A stretch of 64,000 bases of DNA from Amylostereum areolatum (Eukaryota; Basidiomycota; Agaricomycetes; Russulales; Stereaceae). A program made the position numbers and the translations under genes. The notes under the pieces were generated by a model. The model was not told the origin of the DNA and did not search any database. It saw only the letters and a program-made list of their open reading frames with translations. The stretch lies in assembly GCA_012932865.1 (NCBI GenBank), contig SAXG01000061.1, forward strand, positions 186,001 through 250,000, written 5' to 3'. Shown piece by piece: positions 36,544 through 48,781 of the stretch (position 1 is its first letter; every line of letters begins with the position of its first letter).

Positions 36544-37087
36544 ACGACCACATCATACTAGGATCGGAAACTAGGTTGGATGCTTGCACACTTGTACTTC
36601 ACTAATTTACTATTACTATCCCTTATACGAGTACGAGTGCAACAGAGTAGAGCATTCAAATTTCTTGTACGAATTCGCATGTCAGGAAGTATACGAAGGA
36701 TGCAAAGATAGCCATCTGAATGAAGACAGAGGAACGTGTCGACGAGGAGTTCGGGGTTGCTTTCCTCCTAGGCTCCTACTACATTATTACTACATAATAG
36801 TACATATCCTTTCGAATTCCCCCTTGGTGTCATCATTTGCGGAGGTGAACCGCTGGTCTGGACATTGAAAGCTCCAATACCACAACTTGCAAAATTGTAA
36901 ATACTTGCCATGTCGTGACCGACGCCGGGGGGGGGGGGGGGGGGCGCGACTCGTCGGGCGCCAGTTTCGTGCCGACGTTTACTTACCATCAACCAACAAT
37001 CACCCAAACGCGTCTTTGTGCCTCTACCTCGCTCTAACCTATATAAAACCACGTTGTCGTTGAATGCCTCGTCCTCAAACCTCTGCA
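36544..37087. other. Intergenic with an 18 bp G-run and TATA box
   Basis: A homopolymer of 18 G lies at 36927-36944. A TATA box, CTATATAAAA, lies near 37039-37048, about 45 bp before the chosen start of the Dpb4-like gene. An upstream in-frame ATG at 37064 is only about 16 bp from that box and is probably not in the mRNA. Confidence 0.5.
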
Positions 37088-38072
37088 ATGCCATCATCGG
37101 CTCAGGCACAACAAGACGCGGTTTCGGACGGCATCGAGAACTTCGAGCTCCCCAGGTCGCTTGTCACTAAGATCGCGAAGTCGGCGGTGCGCTTTTCGCG
37201 TCCTTTGGCGTTTCCTTTCTTCTAATGTGCGGTATGCAGGTCCCAGAGGGTACCAAGCTTCAGAAAGACACGGTATTGTCGCTGGTCAAAGGCTCGACCG
37301 TGTTCATCAACTACCTAGGTGCGTTGAAGTTGTATCGTTCGTCCAACCGAAACTAAACGGTCCGTTGACGCAGCTGCGATGTGCGTATCTCCGTGGGATG
37401 AACACCCCTTTCTCACCTAATTCATATGGCCCCAGAGCGCATGATGTGGCTCAATCGAAACAGCACAAAAGCGTGTCTGCATCCGATGTCCTCAGGGCCA
37501 TTGAGATGTGCGACTTTGCGGATCTCATTGGACCACTGCAAGCGGAGCTGAAATGTACGTTATCTCACGCCGTACCCCGTTTCTCACTTACATGGTGCAC
37601 CGTAGTGTACCGAGAAGGACAGAAAGGTCGTAAGAACTCCATACATACACCCACACCTCCAGTCCCAGCATCTGCCCCCGTTGGAGGGCCAGCCATAATT
37701 ATACCCGCACCTAAGCCAGCCATTCCCCGTCTAAAGGGCAAAGAACGTGCCACGGAGTCCGCCTCGGTCCCTCTACCCACACCACCAGCCCAGCCGATCC
37801 ACCATCCCGAACCTGCGGAGCTGTCAGCACAGCCTGTATCCAACGGCGTCGCCTATCACGAAGAGGAGGATGCGGAGATGCACGAGGCGGAGAGGATGGG
37901 AGTGGCAGGTGATGACGACGAGACGGAGGATGGCATGGAGGACGACGAGGACGAGGTGGACGATGAGGAAGAGGACGAGGAGGAGGAACCAGAGGGCGCG
38001 ACCAGCGAAGGCGACATCGAGATGGGCGGCGTACGCGATGTCGACGCCGGCGCAGAAGAGGAAGACGAATGA
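37088..38072 (+). CDS. DNA polymerase epsilon histone-fold subunit (Dpb4/POLE3-like)
   Basis: Exons 37088-37186, 37240-37318, 37374-37380, 37436-37554 and 37606-38072 give 256 aa. The third exon is only 7 nt but is required to keep the histone fold in frame. Residues about 18-95 are a CBF/NF-Y-type histone fold: ELPRSLVTKIAKSAVPEGTK, LQKDTVLSLVKGSTVFINYL, AAIAHDVAQSKQHKSVSASD, VLRAIEMCDFADLIGPLQAE. The C-terminal 150 residues are Pro-rich, then almost purely acidic (EDEVDDEEEDEEEEPEG). This subunit pairs with another histone-fold protein in DNA polymerase epsilon, and in some species in chromatin-remodelling complexes, binding double-stranded DNA. Start chosen at the second in-frame ATG because of the TATA position. 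Confidence 0.85.
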
Positions 38073-38235
38073 ACTTCATCCTTCCCAGGTTTCCCCGTCT
38101 TCTTCTCCTTGCTTTTCTATGTTTTCGTTCCAGATTCCAGGTTCTATGTTCCGGCGTAGCGTATGTACAGGATAGCAATTCCCGAAATATTCCATAAATC
38201 GAACGCAGTAAATTCCGAAGTGTCCTTCACGGTGA

Positions 38236-41200
38236 TCAGAACCCAACGTAACTCAAACTCCACATCTCGCCTTTGACCCCGTTCCCTGACACACCCTCCG
38301 CCGGGCGCGCTCCCAAACGTGTGAGTACAGAGACCGCATCCCGCACCGCGAGACGCTCCCTGGCCGTGACCGATCGGACGACCCGCAAGTCGAGGCCTTG
38401 GAAGGCAGGCGTATACGGTATGCATGCTCGCCGCGCACCCAGGGCGAGGAAAACCGGTGGCGGTTTGGGTTTTTCGCCCTCTTCCTTGAGACGGCTTTGT
38501 TCATGGGCGGAGTATCCAGGGAGCCAAAATTGTATTGGAGGAAGAGGCGGAAGGGGGGGAAACCCAGCCTCTCCTGCGGCGTCGCCTTCATCTTCGTCTT
38601 CCTCAACAGCGGCGTTGGCGTCTGCATCCTCCGCTCCTTCCCGAACGAGCATCGAGCGCGGGATGAGGGGCACCCTGGACGGGGTTGGTGTGGCACTGGT
38701 CTCCGTGAGCTGCGAGGGCGGCGGGGCGGGGGTCGTTTGATCTCCAATACCGAACTTCCGTCTCCCCTTCATACGATCGTCCGGTGGCTCTGGGGAACCT
38801 GCGCCTCCACGAAGGCGCATCGCGCCGCCCTTGTTCTTCTTGTTCTTCTTGCCTTTTCCGGGGCCTGTGATTGGGGAAGGAGGTGGGGGCGGCGTTCGTT
38901 CTCGTGGTGGAGGCGGCGGTGGAGGTGGGGTTGGCTCACGCGGCTTGACCATCGATCGAGGGGGAGAAGCCGTTGGCGTTGTCAATCCAGAACCTGCTCT
39001 TCTTGCTTTCTTCTTCTTGGGAAGACCACGCGTGGGGGAAGGTGTACGTGACGGAGGAGGGGACGGATTTGGTGTTGTTAGTCCGCCGGAGGACTTGGAG
39101 ATGGACGAAGACACGGCGACGTCCTCTAGTGCATCTGAAACTGTGGACAACGCCTTGTGGCGTGGGCGAGAGCGAGAGCGTCGTCGGGGCGATGAATCGC
39201 GCTTGGACCGACGAGGAGAATGTTCGCGCGTTGAACGACGTGGAGAGGACGCGCGGGTGGATCGCCTAGGAGAAGGTGCTCGAGTAGACCGCCTAGGAGA
39301 AGGCGCACGCGAAGAACGCTTCGGCGAGGGTGCAGGAGAGGACCGTTTTGGAGAAGGTTCGCGCCTCGAACGATGAGGCGACGGTTCCCGCCTTGAGTGA
39401 TGTGGGGAAGGTTCCCTCCTGGAACAATGCGGAGAGGGCTCCCTTCTGGACCTGTGGGGGGAAGACTCTCTTCTGGAGCGATGAGGAGAAGACTCCCTTC
39501 GAGAACGTTGAGGAGAAGCACGTCGCGAGCGGTGCGGTGATGAACCGCGCCGTGAACGATGGGGTGAGCTGGCTCGTCTTGAGGGAGTACGAGAGCGTTT
39601 GCGAGGGGGTGGGGATGACTTTCGTGACTTGGATGCTGCCTTTGGTGACTCGTCGGCTGGCTTATCCGATTTATATACCTTGGTCTCCTCGGTCGGTGTC
39701 TCCTTTTCGCGAGAGGGTCCAAGGTCCCTTTCTTTAGAAGGGGGCACATCGAGTGTCGCCATTGACGAAGGCTTGGGTGCAGACCGCCGCGATACATTGG
39801 AAGCGATGTCACTCTTCTTTCGCCGATCCTGGGCGTAAAATTCGGCATAAGTGTTGAAAAGCTTTTCGGGGGTGGGATGCGAGTTGAACTGGGCCTGGTA
39901 GGCCTGCGAAAGGGGACGTATAGGGCGATCCTCTTCTGCAGGTCGCCTGGGATCCCGGGAGTAGAAGTCGGCGTACGAGTCATACTGACCCTCTGGTTTG
40001 GCCGTCGCGAAATCTCGCTGAATATTTGGAGAGCTGGGTTGGGGCAGTTCAGAGAAAGAGCTGCGGCGAGAAGAGGCTTTCTTCTTGGGCGTGGTGTCCG
40101 CGGCCTTCTTTGGAGTCGTTTGTTTGATTTCTGGCGAAGGAAGAGGAAGAGGAGCGGTCGACGGCACGGGTGTGCGTACGACGATCGACGGTGGTTTGAC
40201 TTGTGTCTTCGAGCCCGTTTTCTCCGCGACTGAAGCCTCCACTTCGCACTCCCGGTCGCCGTAGTCGCGCACGCTCGCGCTCTCATCCGGACGGATGTCT
40301 TCCTCTTCCTCCTCCTTATCTTCCCTGTCTGCGGCAGTCCCGCCGCCCGCCCACTCCTCGCCCTCCTCCCGTGCCATTTCCTTCAGCAGATCATTCAGCA
40401 CCCCCGCAGCGTCTCGAAACACGCCATCAATACGACCGTCCGCCCACCAGCCCGCAAACATCTCCCGCGCCCACATGTGCTCCCGCTCGAGCTCCTCCCG
40501 CTCCTCCCTGCGCTCGCGCTCCTCCCCAAAGCGCTCGCGCAGGCTCTCCAACTCCTCGCCATCGACCTTCTCCTCGTCATCATCGTCCCAGCCTGCATCG
40601 CTCTTGTCTTCATTCACTCCCAAGCCATCGTCCTTCACCTTCACCTCGAACACGCCTTCGCGTACCAGCCGTCTTCCACTCCGACCGAGCTTGACGTATT
40701 CTTCCAGAGCCCAGTCCCGGACATCGAGATCGTCCGAGTCCAGTAGAAGGGCTAGACGCCGTGCTCTGCGTTCAACCGCGGAGAGGACTGGGAGGAGGTG
40801 TGTTGGGAGACTTGAGGAGTCGCCTTTGGCGGGGACGAGGGCATCAGGAGAAGCAGGAGAGGTTGGAATACCGGCGAGATGGGAGAGGCGGTAGGCGGCG
40901 AGAAAGGCAGAGTACGGTTCAAGCTGCATGGCGGGTAAGACATCGGTACGACCATGGATGTCATACGGGCCTGGATCTATTTGATGTTAGAAGATGAACC
41001 AATGTAAATGTCAGAAAAGCGCACCTGCAGGTTTGGGTGGATCGTCGATGTCATATCCCCGTCTCCGTGCTCTCCGTGAGGTCGGTGTACGTATCCGAAA
41101 ATGTCCTCGTGTCTGCTCGCCGTCGTCGGCTGTCGTATCGCGAGTCGTATGAGGTAGTTGTAAATGTCGACGTCAGCGATCGAGTGACCGAGGTTTCGCT

Positions 41201-41569
41201 GGTGAGTGTGGGTTGGGTGCGGGAACGCTCGTCTGAGCGTCGTGATCGTTCGGAGCGGGGCCGTACGTCCCGGCGAGAGACGAGGGCACGATCGTCCTTC
41301 TCCGATCGGCGGCGGCTGGAACTTCGATGGCGAGGTCGGGAGCGAGAGCGCGAACGACGCTCGACGTCACGACGTCCGTACGGTACCAGCACGTCATCCC
41401 GTCTGCTGCTAGTACGGCGAGGCGTCGGGGTCGGTGATGGGCGGGTGGATTTATCCTTCTCCGAAGAGCGACGTAGTGGCGTGAGGACAGGTTTGAGCTT
41501 GGGGATTGAGATGGTGAGCGTGCCGAGCTCGGAACCGCTGGAGAGAGAGCTGAGGGAGGAGATGGACAT
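38236..41569 (-). CDS. RS-repeat, Pro/Lys-rich nuclear-type protein
   Basis: The main exon (40976-38236) encodes 913 codons, after a 48 bp intron (41024-40977) that joins DIDDPPKPA to DPGPYDIHGRTDV. The N-terminal block starts at ATG 41569 (MSISSLSSLSSGSELGTLTI) and is Arg/Ser-rich (RRSRSRSRPRHRSSSRRRS). The frame change between about 41210 and 41040 needs an intron I could not fix. The centre has two YADFYSRDPRR/YAEFYAQDRRK motifs and about 15 repeats of type SPHRSRRE/SPRRSTRA, then poly-Pro and GKGKKNKKNKGG stretches. The C-terminal 130 residues (PIQFWLPGYSAHEQS... to MWSLSYVGF) may fold. RS repeats are typical of splicing and mRNA-processing proteins (SRRM type); the assignment is by composition only. 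A non-coding 5' exon probably lies near 41640-41700. Confidence 0.6.
39180..39600 (-). repeat. 24 bp tandem repeats encoding SP(H/R)RS(R/T)R(E/A)
   Basis: Around 15 imperfect 24 bp units in frame with the RS-protein gene, coding octapeptides such as SPHRSRRE, SPKRSSRA and SPRRSTRA. Variation is mostly at third positions and in the last residue, which indicates old repeats under selection for RS character. Confidence 0.75.
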
Positions 41570-42157
41570 CCTATGTACTCAGTCGGTCGGCTCGCTGCCC
41601 GTGGGTAGACACAGATGAGGATTGGTACTCACAGCTGGCAAAGAGGACAACGAGGAGTCCGATGTTTGAGGCGGCGTCGTATATGTGTAAGTTCAAAATG
41701 TTTTGTCACTTGTTGACGTCAAAAGTTCCCGTGCAACGAGGCGGCCACGAGGCTGCCACAACGGAAGGGCGAGTGAGATCATGATTCATGAGATCCGCGA
41801 AATTTTATTGGACGCCCACTCGAGGGTCTACGCGTACGCATGAGATTCGACGGCAAGACAAAGTTGGAAAAGGTGGCGTGGGTGAGCGTGCAAGCTTCAA
41901 ACTCGAGTCGATAAACGTCGATTTTATGCCTGTCTTCTGGGGCGCAACCTTGGATCAGCAGTGATGCATGATGTCCCCCCTTGTCTCCCTCTCGAACAGG
42001 AAATGAAGTAAATAAGTACAACATATGAGACGTTTGCGTTAGCATATGTAAACGGATACAGGGTTGGAATGGTCATATCGGGAACAAACTAATACTAAGT
42101 CAAAGCCGAATCGTACGTCCATCGAAGAGACTATGCAATTGGAACAGACACCAGTTG

Positions 42158-44130
42158 TCACCTCGCAACTAAGGGCCTCGTAATCGGAACGAGTTCATAG
42201 ATATCTTCTTGAGTAAAAAGGGCGGTATTTGCTAGTCTGGTATCCTGAGCAGAAGTCTGATTGAGGGCGACCACACAGTCAATCGGTATATTCAGCGGTG
42301 CGGCTCGAGGGCATGTACGCACGGTCGAGAATCTTGCGGAAAACTGCCTGCGGTCGACTGGGTAGAACACGCTAGGCGGGGCCATGGGCATATCATGCTC
42401 GATCTCAATGGCGGTCGTGAACCGCGCATCCGTAGTTGCCCCTTCTTCTTCAGGAGCAGGAAACTTTGAGCGACCGTTTCTACACAAGCAAATGAAACAT
42501 TCATCATGAGAACAGGGAACAGAAATATAACCTTACAGTGCGATCAGAAGGGATATCACATATATGGGTGTCAAAACACGCTGCATTTGAAGATCCCAAA
42601 ACTTCGCGTGACCCTATCCGTCGAAACCAAGGGTGAGAATACGGGGCGAGCTGAGCATGTAGTCGTGAGTCGTACCGTTTTGCTTTGAACCACGTACAGG
42701 GTAAGCGTCGCAAGAGCGCAAAGGGTGGGGGGGAGCGCACACTCCCATAGAAGAATGACAAGACGGTTGATGGTCTATACCCAACAGCAGATTGAAACCC
42801 GATTTCCGAAACTTGAGAAAGAACACGAACTTACTCGCCGCGCACGTTCGACTGATGTGGACTTTAGCGAGCGCGTCAGATACACCAACACTTCAGTGAT
42901 AATCCAGAACATTATCAGAATGAGAGAAGCAGTACAGAGCATCAACGCTCACGGATGATATTTGTGATCACGTCCACGACTGGGCTATCTCGGTCAAAAC
43001 GTCCTCGCAAATCGAGTTTCACGCACGTGCGGGCAAAACAAGGTTGAGGTAATCTGGAGAGATGATTAGAATGGGCGAAAGTGTGAGAAGGGTGAACTCA
43101 CACGGTATGGGCGAGCGAGGATCCTTACGAAGCCTCGGGTCAGGGTTTGCGACGAGGTTCATCCTGAAGGTGGCAACGGACAGATAGATGCTGGCAGAGA
43201 ATATAGCCAGCTATGACGAAGAAGAACACCGTCTGACAGCGCGATTTAGATACCACGCTCGAGCCCAACGAAACCAGATAGTGCCCCTCACAATAACGTA
43301 TAATTTGCGATGCAAAATCTGCAAAGAGTATACGCCATTAGTTCCCGAGTGAGGGAATTGCCTTGCACGTACATTCCAACAGCGATGGAAATAAAAGATC
43401 TGGACGGGAATAATGATAAGGGCGTTCTGGGCGTGCGTGTTATTGAATATGGTGACTGAGTGTAGCGTGTAATACGGCGCTCACGAATATGGGAAGAAGG
43501 CTATTTGACCATTGCGGGGCGCTCTTGTGTAGCTGGGTTTGCAACCACGCATAAGGTAAGCAAAGTACCCAAAAGCTTCGCGAGGTAGTACTCACCAAAG
43601 GGTTGGCTGTTACAATCACGACTTGCCACGAATCGTACACACTTGTGACTGTACTCGACACTACATCATCCCGGATATCAACCTGTGTTTTGACGAGCTA
43701 AATGGAAAATCCGCACCTAGGCCACCAGCATTACAAACAACACCGTCGATCTCACCCATACTGGCTCGAGCTTCCTCTTGATCCAGAACGGACAGAACAA
43801 CGCAAGGAGGAAAACCGTATAGAATCGACTGAAGGGTAATGCCGATGACGGCGGGTCCGTTTAAATTTAAATTGATGCCAACGATGTTTAGTGGTTCACC
43901 ACTGGCCATGAGCAGAGGTCAGAAAATCCGTCTGGTAGTCCAACAGGGATACGACGTGGCAGGGTCCAGCAAGCTGCCGTGAAGGCAGATCCACAGAAGA
44001 GGTCCGCCAGTCTAGGAAACCTGATTCTGTCGTACGATGAGTATCTGGCATCACCGATAAAGCCATTTTAGAGCACCCACAATTATATAAAGGCAAACGC
44101 CAAAGGATGAGCGTTATGAGCAGCCTCGAC
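42158..44130 (-). pseudogene. Possible decayed multi-pass membrane protein gene (DUF6533/6534-like)
   Basis: Short coding-like pieces on the minus strand occur in the order expected for mushroom membrane proteins with DUF6533/6534: GPAVIGITLQSILYGFPPCV (about 43860-43790), SVYDSWQVVIVTANPLV (near 43640), ASIYLSVATFRMNLVANPDP (near 43180), FWIITEVLVYLTRSLKSTS (near 42880) and a C-terminal piece PAPEEEGATTDARFTTAIEI to ELVPITRPLVAR (to 42158). They do not join into one open frame by simple introns. Either the gene is broken or I missed exon borders. Resemblance is weak and by memory of family pattern only. Confidence 0.25.
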
Positions 44131-44965
44131 CACATGGAAAGCAAGAGACGAGTCCCGTTTTATATCTCGCAGGCCAACTCAGGCGACATAGTACGTTACC
44201 AGCGTCCGGGTAAGTAGTCCCTGGCCCCTGGGGAGACAGGCCACAAACCAATCATGATCGTGCAGGCTGCGGCCGGAGCCTGTAGCTTCAACGACTTCTA
44301 CTTAAGTTTGAGATGATCTTCTCCAGTTTGCCGGGTCTTTTTATAATTACTCCTGTAAACAGCTTCTCACGATTATTGGTGGCAACCGGAACACCGTTGA
44401 ACGTTGAACGTTGAACGTTGACGTTGAGGATTTTGCCTTGAAGTATCCGCCGTTATCCATCCCAGTCAAGTTCACTGGTTGTGACGCTCTGTTGGCATTC
44501 GGGTGGGTCGACCAGCCAAGGAGAGTACTCCGCCAACGGGCGATGTCCGTTTGCGAGTCTGGCGAGCCACCAAAAATCCAAGTGGGCTGTAGCTGTCAGT
44601 GTCATTCTGGCGCAGGCTTGGCAAACGCTGTATAGCATGAATGGTCCATTTTCTTCGCGGTTACGCGGCAGCCTACGTACATCTACCTACGACAACCGCG
44701 CGACCTCACCTCGGAATGTGACTTGGTCCAGCAAGGCAAACGCGATTCCCAGGGTTAAGTATAGAACGATCGGCCGCCACCCAAGCTCGAGCCTGTCCAG
44801 CGTAGCGGTCCTTCGTGAAAACGTGAGAATAAACTCTGTATAATGATATGGGATGTCAACGATAATGCACACACAGCGAGCGGAAAACGACAAAGCGAAA
44901 CAAAAACAAGTCCGAGACCATGCGCATACTGCAAGTCAACATGCATCACGCGCTGAGGAGAGAAA
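44131..44965. other. Intergenic with a short TTGAACG tandem repeat
   Basis: At about 44394-44425 the word GTTGAAC is repeated about four times. The rest holds no supported gene; the last part is the 3' region of the SNF2 gene. Confidence 0.4.
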
Positions 44966-47900
44966 TCAGTCCTCCTCTGCCATCATCCTCGCCAGAGCGT
45001 CGTTGCCCTCGTCCACGGGCGCCGTGTACACCTCAAACGCCCCCACGTCCTCACTCGCTTCGCTCGCCCCACGGCCCCTCTCTGCCTTGGCGTTCCAGCC
45101 CGCCCCCCGGTGTTCGATGACCTCCGGCCTGCGATCCAGCAATCTATCCAGATCCTTGTCACTGATAATGCCCTTTTTGCCCTCAGTCGTCCCGGGCACG
45201 ACCTCGATCTTCTCGCTCTCGAGCGCGAGGAGCGACGCGGCGAGCTCGGTCATCGTTTCGCGTTTGCTGCCTGCCTTGGTGGGCATCTTGAACTTGCCTG
45301 CGCCGCGGCGGAAACCCGTCAGTGTACCGCGGTGTGAAGTTTCACGGCCAAAAACATACCTTTGGCGATGACCAAGGCTTCCAGCTGTCGTTTCTCACCA
45401 GCGCGCTGCATGATCTTGCTCTCGATCGTGTGCTTGCTCACGAGGCGGAAGATAAGTACGGGCTTCGTCTGGCCAATACGATGGGCACGGTCCTGGGCCT
45501 GCAGGTCCATCTGAGGATTCTGGGAAAGCAGCGATGAATGAGCACAGATATCCAAGTCAGATGGCATGGCCCGTACCCAGTCTTGATCGTAGAACACCAC
45601 GGTATCTGCAGCGGTCAGGTTGATGCCGACGCCACCGGCGCGGGTGCTGAGGAGGAAGAGGCGCGGGGCGTTGGGCGCGTCGCCGCCGGTTTGGAAGCGG
45701 TCCATTTCCGCTCGGCGGTCGCTGACCGACGTCGAGCCGTCGATACGGCACAACGGCCAGTGCTTGAATTCGGTGGCCCAGTCCTGCCCGGGTTTGCGTC
45801 AGCGAAAAGAGCAGCGATGGAACGTCGGCCCCCACCTCGATGACGTCGAGCATGATCTTGAACTGGCTGAACACGAGCACCTTGTGGCCCCTTCGGAACA
45901 ACTCGTCGAGCAACCGTTCCAGGACCATCATCTTCCCGCTGGCGTTGACCAGCTCGTCGTTGATGACAGGTTGCGACGTCCGGGCGTCCACGGGCCAGTC
46001 GAACAGGAACGGGTGGGAGCAGACCTTGCGGAGCTGCATGACCACGTTTTGGAGGCGGAGGTTGTTGATCTTTTTCACTGAAAGCGAAGGCTCAACGGTC
46101 AGAAAGCGCGAGGTAAGGCCAGGGCATCGAAAGGCCACGCACGCTTGGTCTGGTAGGCGTGCTCCGTGCCCAGCTCGACGGCCGTCTTGTTCCGCCTCGC
46201 GTCCTCCTGGCGGTCGCGCAAACCTTTGATCTCCCCCTTCTCCAGACGCTTGAAGTACTCGCCGTCATCCCCGTCGACGTCGTATTTCAGATTCGCCGTC
46301 CGTCTCCTCAATTTGCGCCTGGTCTTCTCTTCGCCTTCCTCCTTGTCCGACACGGGCGCCTGTGCGTCGACCTGGGGTTTGGAGCCCGGTCAGCAGTCCG
46401 CGAAGGCTGCCTTTGACGATGGCATCGTAGAGTTCTCGCTGTTGCGCGCTCAGCGGAGCGTAAAGGACGTATTCCTTCTTAGGAGGGAGGCTCCGCTCGA
46501 CATCGGCCTTGACGCGACGGAGGAGGAACGGTTTGAGGATGTCGTGGAGCGTGTGGAGGATATGCGAGCTCTGCTCGTCCTCTATCGCGTTCGACAGATT
46601 AGGAAGGTTGAACCTGGCCTGTTCATGAGAATGCGCCACAGGGCGTGAGGTAGAGAGCGTCTCACCATTCCTGGAACGAATCGATGTCGTCGAAGATGTC
46701 GGGAAGAATAAAGTTGAGGAGAGACCACAGTTCCGAGAGTTTGTTCTAGGTCCTGTCAGCGCCAGCGCCTCCGTACAGCGGGCAGCGATACGCACATGCA
46801 GTGGTGTGCCCGTGAGGATCATCCTCCCCGCGCTCGGGTACTTCTTGATCTCGCGCATGAGGATCGAGTCCATGTTCTTCAGCCGGTGGCCCTCGTCCAC
46901 GACCACGAACCCCCACTTGTACTTGGACAGGTGCGCGCGGTCCCGGATGATCATCTCGTACGTGGTGATCACGACCGGGAACGTCGACTTTTGCTTCGTC
47001 GAGGTGGACAGATCCTCCTCGGGCGCGTTCGTGGGAGCGGGGACGGGGGCGGACGCCTCTTCATCCTCATCCTCTTCCGGAAGGGGCATGACGGCCTCGC
47101 GCAGCTCCTCCCGTTCGTCGCGCGAGCCATGGTACATGCAGGTCGGAATCTAGTTAGGCCGACGCGTCAGCCTACGTATACCGCCTTTCGATCCGGGAAA
47201 AAAAAGAACGAAATCGAAAAGGGACGCACGTCGGGCGCGAACTTGGCGAACTCGTCCATCCAGTTGTGCAGCACGCTGAGCGGACAGACGACCAAGCACG
47301 GCGCCTCGGCGCGGACGCGTAGGTGCGCGATGAACGCGATGGTTTGTAATCGTCTGCGTTCGTCACGTCAGTTGGAACGACTACCCACAAAGCACGCTCG
47401 CGCGCCGCACCTTTCCAAGACCCATCTCGTCCGCTACATAGCACAGTCAGCGACCAAGTCCAACGGAACTTGCATAAACAAAAAAAACGCCAACCTAAGA
47501 TACCGGAGACCCCGCTCTCCCACAAGCCCACCATCCACGCCACGCCCTCCAGCTGGTAATCCTTGAGCTTAGCGCCCGTCAGAAGCGCCGGCTGGACGAA
47601 CGGCTTGCTCTCCTTGTCCTCCGCACCCGTCGTCGTCGTCGTCGTCGTCTTGGCGCGTTTGGAAGCCTTCTCCCGCTCCTCCTCCTCCTCCTCCTCTTCC
47701 TCCTCCTCGCTGTCCTCCCGAGCGCGTTTCGCGCCCCCACGGCCCTTTCCGCGCGTCTTTGTCGCCCGCGGTGTGGTCTTCGCTTTTGCTTTTGCTTTTG
47801 CTTTGGCCTTGCACTTGCCCTTGGCGGGCGCGGGTGCGGACGCGACGGCAGGCGCGCGCTCCGCGTCTTTGGCGTGTTTCGCGCGGGCGCGCTCCATTTG

Positions 47901-48337
47901 GTCGCCGACGATCTGGGAGTAAGCGGAGGACTTCTGCAGGAGGAAGTTGAGACGCGCCGAGCCGTTCTTGCGTGTCCTGATCGCGTGGGGGTGGGGGGGG
48001 GGTGGGGGTGGGGGGTGGGGGTGGGAGCGAGTCAGCGATGTTTCCTCCTTCGACAGGCCACGCTGGAAGTACGCACCACTTCGTTGATGTATTTCTGACC
48101 GTCGTTAAGAGGCACGAATGAGAAGGGAGTGGAGGCGGGCGGGCGGGGATGGAGGGGACGCACCATGCCAGTGGGTGCGGCGGTGCCGGTGCCAGTGCCA
48201 GCGTCCGACGCGTCCGACTTTGCGTCGTCGAAGTCGGTGTCGTCGAGGGGCGGGGAGGAGGCGGCCGTGCTGGAGCGTGGCGGGGACGACATGGGGAACG
48301 GCGTCGCGCTTGCGCTGGGAGAGGAAGGGCAGGACAT
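44966..48337 (-). CDS. SNF2-family chromatin remodeller, LSH/DDM1/Irc5 type
   Basis: The ATG at 48337 opens MSCPSSPSASATPFPMSSPP; exons continue to a stop at 44966. Key parts: LTGAKLKDYQLEGVAWMVGL, Walker A GILADEMGLGKT (split by an intron near 47490), CLVVCPLSVLHNWMDEFAKF, the DEGH box VVVDEGHRLKN, ILTGTPLHNKLSELWSLLNF, KPFLLRRVKADVERSLPPKK, then helicase C with LRKVCSHPFLFDWP, GHKVLVFSQFKIMLDVIE, RLFLLSTRAGGVGINLTAAD and motif VI QDRAHRIGQT. The linker KTRRKLRRRTANLKYDVDGD and the order of motifs match HELLS/LSH and plant DDM1, which slide nucleosomes to allow DNA methylation and silencing of repeats. The N-terminus holds Ala-Lys and poly-Glu runs. Some exon borders are approximate; an intron near 48000 is a long G-rich tract. 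Confidence 0.9.
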
Positions 48338-48781
48338 GGCGGGGCCTCAGGTGTTGAATATGATGGAACGGTTCGAAAACAAACTTGGCAGTTGGAACGC
48401 GAGTCGCGACGGGGCGGCGATATCTTATGTCAGCAGGGCGCGTATGAGCCTGCCCTAAAGCTCCTCGTCAGTACTTAGACCTACTTAGACCAAGTACTAT
48501 GTAGTACTTAGTACTACTTACGGCTCTCCTCCAACGGCCTTTCAAATTCACGGGTCGCACACGAACCAAAACAGCGTTCACGACCCCCAATATCATGATG
48601 TACATCCCAAATCCATCCCTCTACAACAAAAAAAAAAATACAGCAAAAACAAACAAACGACAGTGCAGACCCCATGCGATCCACGAAAATCCCAACTGAG
48701 TAAATCAAGCATTGGTAACGGTAACTTATACCGCTCGCACGCGCCGGGGAGCATGCACCGAACCCGAAACGCCGGCGGCGT
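48338..48781. other. Intergenic with AGTACT/ACTTAGACC repeats
   Basis: Around 48470-48530 are repeated ACTTAGACC and overlapping palindromic AGTACT words. No gene. It is bounded by the SNF2 start and the 3' end of fungalysin copy 2. Confidence 0.4.
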
